DNA of 64,000 bases from Acetomicrobium hydrogeniformans (GTDB lineage: Bacteria > Synergistota > Synergistia > Synergistales > JAFGMB01): positions 27,419-91,418 of the forward strand of contig JAENYO010000010.1 of assembly GCA_016841745.1 (NCBI GenBank). Direction: 5' to 3'. Shown piece by piece: positions 34,038 through 42,019 of the stretch (the first letter of the stretch is position 1; every line of letters begins with the position of its first letter). Below the pieces are notes generated by a model that saw only the letters and a list, made by a program, of their open reading frames with translations, was not told the DNA's origin and searched no databases. The position numbers and the translations under genes were made by a program.

Positions 34038-36131
34038 CTATTTTAAAGCCTTTTCAAAATGTTGCCAGTTTATACTTGGTGAGCCTTGCTGTCCTGATTT
34101 TATAAATTCCCTCAATGCAAGCATGGAAGCCTTTCTGCAGATATAGCTTATATCCCCTCCCGATTTACCTTCGGTAAGGCGCGCCAGAGTCTTGATATTG
34201 ATATCATCGGTCAGTGGTTTTTCTCTGAGGTGGATGTTGAAAATATTTTCCCGGGTTTCCTCATCTGGAAGCTCCAGGCTCAGTATGAGGTCAAAGCGTC
34301 CACTGCTTAGCAGTGATGGGTCGATCAGGTCCAACCTGTTCGTGGTTGCAAGTACCAGAACCCCTTTAAGTTCTTCGATACCGCTCATTTCAGCCATAAA
34401 CTGGCTTATTACCCTTTCAGTGAATGCAGCGCCTGCGCCTCCGTCTCTTCCCCTGACGGGAACAAGAGATTCGATTTCATCAAAGTACAGGATAGATGGA
34501 GCAGCCTGTTTGGCTGTCTTGAATACATCCCGTATTGCCCTCTCGCTTTCGCCTACATATTTGGACATAATGGAGGGGCCTTTAACGGAAATGAAATTCA
34601 CGCCGCTCTCATTTGCCAGGGCTCTGGCAAGGAGGGTTTTCCCTGTTCCTGAAGGTCCGTGTATCAGAATGCCTGTAGGTGGATGAACATTGAAGGAGTC
34701 AAAGATCTCTGTATACTGTAGAGGCCACTCAACTGTCTCTTTAAGCTGTTCTTTGATATCTTCAAGGCCGCCTACATCTTCCCAGGTTACATCAGGAACT
34801 TCCACAAAGACCTCTCGAATTGCAGAAGGTTCCACTTCTTTCAGGGCCTCAAGGAAATTTTCCATGCGGACTTCCATTTCGAGAAGCCTGTCATACGGGA
34901 TTTCTGCCATCCCGAAGTTGATCTTGGGAAGTATTTGTCTGAGGGTGGACATGGCAGCTTCTTTTGTTAAAGCCTCAAGATCTGCTCCGACAAAACCATG
35001 AGTTATTTCTGCTATGCGATGAAGATCCACATCTTTCGAAAGAGGCATTCCTCTGGAGTGAATATTCAGTATTTCAAGTCTACCTTTCCTGTCTGGTATG
35101 GGAATTGAGATCTCTCTGTCAAACCGGCCAGGCCTGCGCAAGGCCGGATCCAGTGTGTTGGGTATATTTGTAGCTCCTATGACCACGATCTGTCCACGAG
35201 ATTCAAGTCCATCCATGAGAGAAAGAAGCTGTGCTACGACTCTCCGTTCCACCTGTTTTTCTCCACCCATTTCTTCTCTCTTTGGTGCGATGGCATCTAT
35301 TTCATCTATAAAGATTATTGAAGGAGAGTGTGCCTGGGCTTCTTCGAAAACATTTCGCAGCCTTTCTTCGCTTTCACCGTAGAACTTGCCAATTATCTCG
35401 GGTCCTGAAATATGTGTAAAATAAACATCAGTTTCATTGGCTACAGCTCGGGCGATAACAGTTTTACCTGTTCCGGGCGGTCCATAGAGGAGCACTCCCT
35501 TTGGAGGTTCAACTCCAAGCCTGTCAAAAACCTGGGGAAACCTGAGGGGCAGTTCTATCATTTCACGCACCCTCTGGATCTGAGGGCCAAGTCCTCCAAT
35601 ATCTTCATAGGAAACTTTTTCATATTTACTGGATCCACCGGTAATATTTTCAAGAGAAATATAGGTATCCTTGTTGATTACGACTATTCCGTGAGGAGCC
35701 GTTCCACTGATCCTCAAATCACAGGTCCGCGTGCCGAAAAGGGTTATCCTGACCCTGTCTCCTTTGCTTACAGGCATTCCTTCAAGAAGAGATACGATAT
35801 ATTTTGCATCCTTTTCTTTTTCAAGAAGAGATATGGTTGTCACCGGTTCAAGGGATATGCTTTCTGCAAAATTGTGGTTAGCCTTTGAAATAGTTACATA
35901 GTCGTCAATTCCAACCTGTGCATTATCTCTAATGATTCCATCTATCTGGATCATTCTGGATCCTCTATCACAGGAGTCACAGGAAAGGGCTCTTGCAGGT
36001 GTCCTTCTTTTCCCTTCTATTTCTATGATCTGCCCTTCCTTGATACCATAGCGTTTCATGTCATCAGTGTCTATCCGGGCAATACATCTTCCTACATCTT
36101 TTGTCATGGCTTCCTTGACTTTTAAAGGCAT
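34038..36131 (-). CDS. CDC48/VCP-type AAA ATPase
   Basis: A 697-residue protein with the CDC48 architecture: an N domain with double-psi beta barrel (residues 1-95, PLKVKEAMTKDVGRCIARID) and a second N subdomain to about 185, then two AAA domains. D1 has YGPPGTGKT near 215, FIDEIDAIAPKRE and RRPGRFD; D2 has HGPSGTGKT near 489, YFDEIESLVPVRG and a terminal region. It should be a hexameric unfoldase that extracts proteins from complexes. CDC48 is nearly universal in archaea and eukaryotes and patchy in bacteria, so ancient lateral transfer is likely. No adaptor or protease gene adjoins it. SD GAAGGGAAG precedes the ATG. Confidence 0.93.
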   Translation of the reverse strand: MPLKVKEAMTKDVGRCIARIDTDDMKRYGIKEGQIIEIEGKRRTPARALSCDSCDRGSRMIQIDGIIRDNAQVGIDDYVTISKANHNFAESISLEPVTTISLLEKEKDAKYIVSLLEGMPVSKGDRVRITLFGTRTCDLRISGTAPHGIVVINKDTYISLENITGGSSKYEKVSYEDIGGLGPQIQRVREMIELPLRFPQVFDRLGVEPPKGVLLYGPPGTGKTVIARAVANETDVYFTHISGPEIIGKFYGESEERLRNVFEEAQAHSPSIIFIDEIDAIAPKREEMGGEKQVERRVVAQLLSLMDGLESRGQIVVIGATNIPNTLDPALRRPGRFDREISIPIPDRKGRLEILNIHSRGMPLSKDVDLHRIAEITHGFVGADLEALTKEAAMSTLRQILPKINFGMAEIPYDRLLEMEVRMENFLEALKEVEPSAIREVFVEVPDVTWEDVGGLEDIKEQLKETVEWPLQYTEIFDSFNVHPPTGILIHGPSGTGKTLLARALANESGVNFISVKGPSIMSKYVGESERAIRDVFKTAKQAAPSILYFDEIESLVPVRGRDGGAGAAFTERVISQFMAEMSGIEELKGVLVLATTNRLDLIDPSLLSSGRFDLILSLELPDEETRENIFNIHLREKPLTDDINIKTLARLTEGKSGGDISYICRKASMLALREFIKSGQQGSPSINWQHFEKALK

Positions 36132-36192
36132 GGAAATATCTTCCCTTCAGGAAAAGAATTTATTGAGCAGTTACCGTTTACTAACGTATGCT

Positions 36193-36241
36193 AACATGAA
36201 AAAGACCCCTTTCCAACAGGAGAAGGGGTCTTTTTCATGTT
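36193..36241. terminator. Bidirectional terminator with 19-bp arms
   Basis: AACATGAAAAAGACCCCTT at 36193 and its exact complement at 36223 flank an 11-base loop. A and T runs on both sides suit either strand. It ends the AspC-type gene before the CDC48 promoter region. Confidence 0.92.
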
Positions 36242-36273
36242 ATGCTTAAGGGCCTTTTCTTTATCCCTTTATC

Positions 36274-37488
36274 CTAAATGGAAGTTGTCGCGGCTTGTAC
36301 ACGACCAGGATATGCCTCAAGACCAGCTTTAAGGATATCCATAGCCCTGGATAGATCTTCTTTCTTAAGGACGTAGGCAAGTCTTGCTTCATTTTTTCCT
36401 AGTCCGGGAGTGGCATAAAATCCTTCAGCGGGAGCCATCATAACTGTTTCTCCCTCTACATCGAAATCTCTGAGCATCCAGACAACGAACTTTTCGGCAT
36501 CATCAACGGGAAGTTTGGCAACGACATAAAAAGCACCCTTGGGTTCGTCGCATACCACTCCTGGCATGTCCTTAAGAGCAGCATAGAGGATGTCTCTTCT
36601 TGACTGGTATTCTTTATTCACGTCCTCTAGGTATGAAACAGGGGTTGTGTAAAGTGCTGTCGCTCCTACCTGTTCAAGGGTGGGAACGCAGAGTCTTCCC
36701 TGGGCAAGTTTCATAACCTGCGCCATTAGATCCATGTTCTTGGAAGTAATACAACCTATTCTTGCACCGCAGGCACTGAAACGTTTTGAGACAGAATCTA
36801 TGATGATGACCCTGTCCTCGATCTTTTTAATGTTTCCAAAGCTTGTGTAATCAAGGCCATCGTAAACAAACTCTCTGTAGACTTCATCTGCGACGATGAA
36901 CATGTCATGGTCCAGAGCAAGATCAGCCAGCATTTCCATTTCGTCGGTGGTGTAGATAACCCCAGTAGGATTACCTGGATTTGAGACAAGAATAGCTTTG
37001 GTTTTTGGTGTAATAAGCTTTTCTATTTCTGCCTTTGGAGGAAGATGGAAGCCTTCTTCTGCCTTTGTCGTGATTGGTATGATCCTTACGTTAACACAGG
37101 ATGCAAAGGCATTATAATTTGCATAGAAGGGTTCCGGAACAAGAATTTCATCCCCCGGGTCGCAAAGAGCCATGAAAGAGAAAAGAAGAGCTTCACTTCC
37201 GCCATTTGTGATAAGGACGTTCTCTCTTTCGTAATTGATATTGTAATCCGCGTAATACTTCCTGATTGAATCGATAAGCTCCAGGCTGCCGTGGGAAGTA
37301 GAGTAGGCTATGACTTCCTGGGCAAAATCCTTGATGGACTTGAGAAAGGCTGGTGGAGTAAGGATGTCCGGCTGACCGATATTGAGATGGTACACTTTTT
37401 TGCCCTTTCCCTTTGCTTCGTCTGCGTAAGGGATGAGCTTGCGAATTGGCGATGACTGCATGGAATTAATTCTGTCTGAGAACTTCAT
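36274..37488 (-). CDS. Class I aminotransferase (AspC/AspB-like)
   Basis: A 404-residue fold-type I aminotransferase of the bacterial I-gamma branch. SSPIRKLIPYADEAKGKGKKVYHLNIGQPDI starts the protein, NGGSEALLFSF near 95, NPGNPTG near 168, DEVYREFVYDG near 200, and the PLP lysine in DSVSKRFSACGARIGC near 233. Aspartate is the commonest substrate for this branch, with aromatic and other amino acids as alternatives. SD GGGGGGA precedes the ATG. It stands alone with its own terminator and contributes to amino-acid interconversion. Confidence 0.9.
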   Translation of the reverse strand: MKFSDRINSMQSSPIRKLIPYADEAKGKGKKVYHLNIGQPDILTPPAFLKSIKDFAQEVIAYSTSHGSLELIDSIRKYYADYNINYERENVLITNGGSEALLFSFMALCDPGDEILVPEPFYANYNAFASCVNVRIIPITTKAEEGFHLPPKAEIEKLITPKTKAILVSNPGNPTGVIYTTDEMEMLADLALDHDMFIVADEVYREFVYDGLDYTSFGNIKKIEDRVIIIDSVSKRFSACGARIGCITSKNMDLMAQVMKLAQGRLCVPTLEQVGATALYTTPVSYLEDVNKEYQSRRDILYAALKDMPGVVCDEPKGAFYVVAKLPVDDAEKFVVWMLRDFDVEGETVMMAPAEGFYATPGLGKNEARLAYVLKKEDLSRAMDILKAGLEAYPGRVQAATTSI

Positions 37489-37721
37489 AAAACACTGTCC
37501 CCCCTAAATGATCTTGATAAAGTACTGTTTTGAATAATATCATAAAAAAGTTAGCGTTGGTGAATATCTGAACTAAATGGAATTTTCAGTCCTGTATAGT
37601 TTTATTGGAAATCTTCAGCCTGGCTGTCGGGTCTAAATCGAACAGTGATAAAGGTCTTGAACTTTTCATGAGATAATATAACATCATAACAATATTTATT
37701 AAGTCAGGACGGGGTGGTAGT

Positions 37722-38771
37722 GTGTCGGAAATCAATTTTTACACATCAGGTCAGATAAAAAAATTACAGGTCTCTTCGAGGTTCAAGTTTTGTGGAGTTC
37801 TGTCAAGAATGGCTCCGAGAAAGGATAGAAATAATAAAACCTTTTGGGATATTTCTGTCATGGATGAATATGGGATCATTGAAGGAAAGGTGTGGGCCAA
37901 TGCCCAATGGCTGGATAGAACAGACTCTGAAAATTTAAACAGGGAGCTTGATCCTGCAGTTATAAATAACCTCCAGGGCAAGACCGTAGGAGTACAGGGA
38001 CAGGTTGCAGAGTTCAAAGGACAGACCCAATATAACTTTAATGCAATTTACCTTGTTGATCAGCGAAAATATCCACCTCATTCTTTTGTTCAGAAATCTC
38101 CGGTGCCTCTGGAAAAACTTGAATCGGAATTTTGGGGTTTTCTTACAAAAACCTCCGGCAAATTAAGAAAATTTCTAGAATTCGTATTTACTGGAGAGTA
38201 TTGGGAGTCTTTCCAGACCGCTCCAGCTGCAGTTACACACCATCATGCATATGTTCATGGATTGCTGGAACATACTGTAAGTGTAACAGGTGCAGCATAT
38301 ACTCTGGCTGAAAAGTACAAGATATCAGGTTATCCCCTTGATGTTGAACTTACAATTGCCGGGGCCCTTCTTCATGATATAGGAAAGATCGGGGCCTATT
38401 CTCTTTCCCCAGCTCCGGAAATGACTATCTCTGGTGTTATCCTGGATCACATTGCCATCGGTTTTGCTGAATTCTCGCGTATTGCCTCAGAATTCGGGCT
38501 TGAAGAAGATCTCCGGAATGCACTGGGACACATCCTGCTTAGTCATCATGGACGTAAGGAATATGGCTCTCCAGTTCTTCCTGCTACCCCCGAGGCTCTT
38601 GTGGTATCAGCTGCGGATGAACTTGATTTTAAACTTTTCTGCTATGAAGATACGGTTAAGGAACTTGAGGCTGAAAGTGGAATAACTGAATTCAATTATT
38701 CTACACAGCGCCGTTTCTGGAAATGGAAGGAGTTTTCAGAAAAAGATATTTGCGGTGAAAATTGTGAGTAG
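37722..38771 (+). CDS. 3'-5' exoribonuclease YhaM-like (OB + HD domains)
   Basis: A 349-residue protein with an N-terminal OB-fold nucleic-acid-binding region (residues 12-110, FKFCGVLSRMAPRKDRNNKTFWDISVMDE) and an HD phosphohydrolase domain. HHHAYVHGLLEHT near residue 170 gives the first metal His, LLHDIGKIGAYS near 217 the HD pair, and SHHGRKEYGSP near 270 the next His. This layout is that of YhaM / CMP-binding factor, Mn-dependent exonucleases acting on RNA and ssDNA. GTG start behind GGGGTGG. The downstream RluA-family gene begins 17 bp later. Confidence 0.87.
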   Translation: MSEINFYTSGQIKKLQVSSRFKFCGVLSRMAPRKDRNNKTFWDISVMDEYGIIEGKVWANAQWLDRTDSENLNRELDPAVINNLQGKTVGVQGQVAEFKGQTQYNFNAIYLVDQRKYPPHSFVQKSPVPLEKLESEFWGFLTKTSGKLRKFLEFVFTGEYWESFQTAPAAVTHHHAYVHGLLEHTVSVTGAAYTLAEKYKISGYPLDVELTIAGALLHDIGKIGAYSLSPAPEMTISGVILDHIAIGFAEFSRIASEFGLEEDLRNALGHILLSHHGRKEYGSPVLPATPEALVVSAADELDFKLFCYEDTVKELEAESGITEFNYSTQRRFWKWKEFSEKDICGENCE

Positions 38772-38788
38772 ATCTTTGAGGTTTTTAT

Positions 38789-39721
38789 ATGTCTTATAAA
38801 TTTAAAGTCTCGGAACATCACGATGGAAGAAGGTTGGACAAGGTTATCAGAAGTCTATGGCCAGCGCTTCCTTTAGGGGCTTTTATGAAAAATATCCGTA
38901 AGGGCCTGGTAAGGATCGATGGCAGGAAAGCTAAATGCTCAACGCTGTTGATGGAAGGGCAGGAGATATATGTTCCCTGGGAAGAACCTCCCGTCAGAAA
39001 TGATCAAGCTACAAGGAAAGAACTGGAATCCATCTACAGGGATGAATATCTATGGATCGTGAACAAACCTGCAGGCCTTCTCTCCCAGCCATCAGTAAAA
39101 GGGGACGACAGTGTGTTGAGTCGTTCCTGGGCTGACACTTCCCTTCTTCATAAAGATTTCAGACCTGCTCTGGTTAACAGGCTGGATAGAAACACTTCGG
39201 GAATGATTATTCTTGCTCTGAACGGATCGGCCCTCAGAGAACTCCAGAATGCCCTCAGAGAAGGCAGGATAAAAAAGGGATACCTTGCTCTCGTCTGTGG
39301 AGAGATTCCCGAAAATGGAAGGATAAATGACCCACTGCTGAAGGATCCTGCTGATAACATAGTTCGGGTGGATCCTGGCGGACGTCCTGCCCTGACACTT
39401 TTTAGGCGGGTCTTCAGTGATGGAAGGTTTTCTCTTGTTGAACTGGAGCTTGTTACCGGTCGTTCCCATCAGGCAAGGGTACACCTTTCGCATGCGGGCT
39501 ATCCTGTTCTGGGAGACCGGAAATATGGTAATGAGACTGAAAATAGATACTGGTGGAAACATGGAGTAAAAAGACCTCTTCTTCATGCCTTTGAGCTTTC
39601 CTTTTCTGGTATGGCGGGGAATGTGGGTATTTTATCTACAACAAGATTTAAGGCACCACTTCCTGAAGATATGCTTCTGTTTTTTAATGGAAGATCATGG
39701 GGGGAACTCGGTATAATTTGA
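38789..39721 (+). CDS. RluA-family pseudouridine synthase
   Basis: A 310-residue RNA pseudouridine synthase. An S4-like N-terminal region (residues 1-75, HDGRRLDKVIRSL...VRIDGRKAKC) precedes the catalytic domain with VNKPAGLLSQPS near 92, the active-site VNRLDRNTSGMIILA near 130 (catalytic Asp; usual HRLD is NRLD here), KGYLALVCG near 165 and GRSHQARVHLSHAGYPVLGD near 226. RluC/RluD-type enzymes modify 23S rRNA. The exact site is not determinable. It is coupled to the YhaM-like gene and followed, 152 bp later, by the selenoprotein. Confidence 0.9.
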   Translation: MSYKFKVSEHHDGRRLDKVIRSLWPALPLGAFMKNIRKGLVRIDGRKAKCSTLLMEGQEIYVPWEEPPVRNDQATRKELESIYRDEYLWIVNKPAGLLSQPSVKGDDSVLSRSWADTSLLHKDFRPALVNRLDRNTSGMIILALNGSALRELQNALREGRIKKGYLALVCGEIPENGRINDPLLKDPADNIVRVDPGGRPALTLFRRVFSDGRFSLVELELVTGRSHQARVHLSHAGYPVLGDRKYGNETENRYWWKHGVKRPLLHAFELSFSGMAGNVGILSTTRFKAPLPEDMLLFFNGRSWGELGII

Positions 39722-39873
39722 CCGTTTTACCTGATCTATCATGATTAAAGTATATAAACTATCTCGATCCGGGATCCTCTGGTTTTCATTATAGACAGTA
39801 GGGATTTACAAATCATACCCCCTAGGGTACGATTATAATATCAAAACAGGAAATAACGCAGGGGGTGTTTTAT

Positions 39874-40191
39874 TTGAGTAACCTGGTTTTGAATATAGGA
39901 GAAAAAGCCAAAAAGAAGATTAAAGAAAAGGGCGGAGACATATATATAGTCCCTGCAATGTTAGGTTCCGGTTGAGCGAAAAGAAAAGCTGCTCTCGTTG
40001 AGAGCGGAAAACCTACGGATGAGTCCGGATATGTTATGCTTGAGCTTAATGATATAAGGGTCTGGGTTCCTTCAGAGATGTGTTTTAGGGACAATGAAGT
40101 GGATATCCAGGTAACCGGTTTCCTTTGGAACAGTCAGATCGAAGCAGTTTCAGCTCTTCTTGGAAGAGGCACAGGTAGTTGTGGAGTTTAA
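39874..40191 (+). CDS. Selenoprotein with in-frame UGA (CC/Se-motif family candidate)
   Basis: Translating from TTG at 39874 (GGGGGTG seven bases upstream) gives a 105-residue protein if the TGA at 39973-39975 (codon 34) is read as selenocysteine. The frame before it (MSNLVLNIGEKAKKKIKEKGGD) and after it (AKRKAALVESGKP...CFRDNEVDIQVTGFLW) continues without another stop to TAA at 40189, with matching codon use. Sec lies in MLGSGU. A SECIS-like hairpin follows at the right distance. The protein resembles the small CC/Se-motif (seleno)proteins of anaerobes, HesB-like in size; the family name is from memory. Function unknown. It needs selA, selB, selC and selD elsewhere. Confidence 0.82.
39989..40007 (+). 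promoter_or_regulatory. Bacterial SECIS-like hairpin
   Basis: CTGCTCTC-GTT-GAGAGCGG forms an 8-bp stem (one G-U pair) with a three-base loop that begins with G. The loop starts 21 nucleotides after the UGA, inside the window known for bacterial SECIS elements, and G is in the first loop position as SelB binding needs. Confidence 0.78.
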
Positions 40192-40205
40192 ACTGAATTC
40201 AAGGT

Positions 40206-40238
40206 AAAGGGGGATGCGGCCGCATCCCCCTTTTTTGT
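40206..40238 (+). terminator. Rho-independent terminator
   Basis: AAAGGGGGATGCGG followed by its exact complement and a T run, 15 bp after the selenoprotein stop. It confines the selenoprotein transcript. Confidence 0.93.
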
Positions 40239-40503
40239 GACTGTCCCATATTATTCTGCAATTCTAATTTGCACCTCCTCTTATCGGGTTAACAAATTCC
40301 TGTTGCTTTCCAGATGTCAGAATTCATAAATAATAATTGGTAAAATTCTATCTTGTATTCCCGATCTTAGGTATTGAGAACCATTTTTCCGGGTCATGAA
40401 AAGGTTCCGGAAAAATTGTGATATAGTTATCAAGCGTGCCCTGGTTAGAGGGTATTAACATTTGGCTTTTGGCCATTTGATATCTCCAGGAGGTGTTTGT
40501 TGT
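40239..40503. other. Leader region of the first glutamate dehydrogenase gene
   Basis: About 265 bp without a gene. It holds a perfect 10-bp dyad, ATTTTTCCGG and CCGGAAAAAT, at 40383-40392 and 40407-40416, with a TATAGT 6 bp after it. No confident -35 was found. The dyad could be an operator over the promoter or an mRNA leader hairpin. The region ends with CAGGAGGTG, the SD. Confidence 0.5.
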
Positions 40504-41784
40504 ATGACCGTCGTTAAACGAACTTCATCTAATGGTTTCCTCGCTAATTCACTGAATTTTTTCTATTCAGCAGCAGAGGAAATGGGTCTTGAAGAGGGAC
40601 TTACTGAGATACTCAGCCGATCTGAGCGTAAATTGTCCATGTCCATTCCCGTAGAGATGGATGACGGAACCGTCAGGGTGTTTGACGGTTTCCGTGTTCA
40701 GCATTCTACTGCCCTTGGTCCATCCAAGGGTGGTGTCCGTTTCCATCCCAATGTCTGCCTCGATGAGTGTGAGGCTCTGGGAATGATGATGACCTGGAAA
40801 TGTTCCTTAGCTGGAATTCCCTACGGTGGTGGTAAGGGCGGAGTCTGCTGTGAGCCCTTAGAGCTTTCAAAAAAGGAAAAAGAAAAAATATGCAGAACCT
40901 GGGCAGCCAGGGTTGAGCCCCTTGTCGGAGCCTGGACTGATGTACCTGCCCCAGATGTTAATACTGGTGGACCCGAGATGGTATGGTTCATGGATACCAT
41001 CAGTAAAATGCGCAACAGGCTTGAGCCAGCTATTTTTACCGGAAAGCCCATCCCTCTCTGGGGTTCAAAGGGACGTACAGCAGCTACTGGTTACGGTGTT
41101 GCAACCTGCGGTCTCGAACTCTTTAAAGCTCTTGACAAAAAAGTCGAAGGTGCCTCTGTGTCCATCCAGGGTTTCGGAAATGTGGGTACATACGCTGCTC
41201 TTACCTTTATAGATGCTGGTTGTAAGGTAGTCGGCATCAGCGATATTACCGGAACCTACTACCATAAGGATGGACTTGATATCAAAAAGGCCGTCGATCA
41301 TGTTCAGAACGTTCATCCCAAACATCTTCTTGAAGGGTTTGTACAGGACGGTATGGAAAAACTTGAACTGAATGACGTTCTTTATCTTGACGTAGATCTT
41401 TTTATTCCAGCAGCACTCGAAGGCGTTGTCACAAAGGATAATGCAGATAAGATAAAGGCTAAATTCATAGTAGAAGCTGCAAATGGTCCTATAACTTCTG
41501 ACGGAGACGCAATTCTCGCTTCCAGGGGAGTTGTTATCGTTCCTGACTTCCTGGCCAATGCCGGTGGAGTTATCGGTTCCTATTTTGAATGGGCCCAGGA
41601 CCTTGGGGGCTATTTCTGGACTGAAGAAGAGTATAACGAACGTCTCATTCGTATAATGAAAGAGAATTTCCAGCGTGTATGGACCTACGGTAAGGAAAAA
41701 GGTGTTCCCATGCGTAAGGCCGCATTTATGGTAGCCATAGAAAGGGTTGCCGAAGCTCATCGTATGAGAGGTATTTTCCTTTAG
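40504..41784 (+). CDS. gdhA: Glu/Leu/Phe/Val dehydrogenase (glutamate dehydrogenase, copy 1)
   Basis: NAD(P)-dependent amino-acid dehydrogenase of about 426 residues, in the hexameric GDH class. The N domain has GVRFHPNV near 75, GGGKGGVCCEP with the catalytic Lys near 109 and VPAPDVNTGGPEM near 148; the Rossmann domain has QGFGNVGTYAA near 222; VEAANGPIT and LANAGGVIGSYFEWAQD near 350 complete it. The reaction is oxidative deamination of glutamate to 2-oxoglutarate and ammonia, central to amino-acid fermentation. The ATG at 40504 is fixed by CAGGAGGTG; the TTG at 40462 lacks an SD. Own terminator downstream. Glutamate is the likeliest substrate, not proven. Confidence 0.92.
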   Translation: MTVVKRTSSNGFLANSLNFFYSAAEEMGLEEGLTEILSRSERKLSMSIPVEMDDGTVRVFDGFRVQHSTALGPSKGGVRFHPNVCLDECEALGMMMTWKCSLAGIPYGGGKGGVCCEPLELSKKEKEKICRTWAARVEPLVGAWTDVPAPDVNTGGPEMVWFMDTISKMRNRLEPAIFTGKPIPLWGSKGRTAATGYGVATCGLELFKALDKKVEGASVSIQGFGNVGTYAALTFIDAGCKVVGISDITGTYYHKDGLDIKKAVDHVQNVHPKHLLEGFVQDGMEKLELNDVLYLDVDLFIPAALEGVVTKDNADKIKAKFIVEAANGPITSDGDAILASRGVVIVPDFLANAGGVIGSYFEWAQDLGGYFWTEEEYNERLIRIMKENFQRVWTYGKEKGVPMRKAAFMVAIERVAEAHRMRGIFL

Positions 41785-41825
41785 GGTCTGATTTTCAGAA
41801 CCATCTTTAAACGAATATAAGATTT

Positions 41826-41856
41826 AGGGAGCGGGTTTATCCGCTCCCTTTTTTTG
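41826..41856 (+). terminator. Rho-independent terminator
   Basis: AGGGAGCGG-GTTTAT-CCGCTCCCT stem followed by seven T residues, ending the first glutamate dehydrogenase gene. Confidence 0.92.
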
Positions 41857-41873
41857 TTATGTTTAAAACCGCA

Positions 41874-41917
41874 TTAACATGTTAAATGCTTGCACTTTAT
41901 CTTTAATTCGATATAAT
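41874..41917 (+). promoter_or_regulatory. Promoter with upstream 12-bp palindrome
   Basis: TTGCAC (41890-41895) and a perfect TATAAT (41912-41917) are 16 bp apart. TTAACATGTTAA, a perfect 12-bp palindrome at 41874-41885, lies just upstream of the -35 in an activator-like position. It serves the second dehydrogenase gene, leaving a leader of about 95 bases. Confidence 0.6.
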
Positions 41918-42019
41918 AAACATATAAATTGCTTCCACAGTGCTCAGTAGAAGCGATTTCTTCTATATAGAGAGTTGAGAACGACGAGGAGCCATATTTC
42001 TGAAAGGGGGAGCATAATA

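Noticed and set aside
36193..36241. Long inverted repeat considered as a mobile-element end or small RNA
   Set aside because: A and T runs and its position between a stop codon and the next promoter make a terminator the simpler reading.
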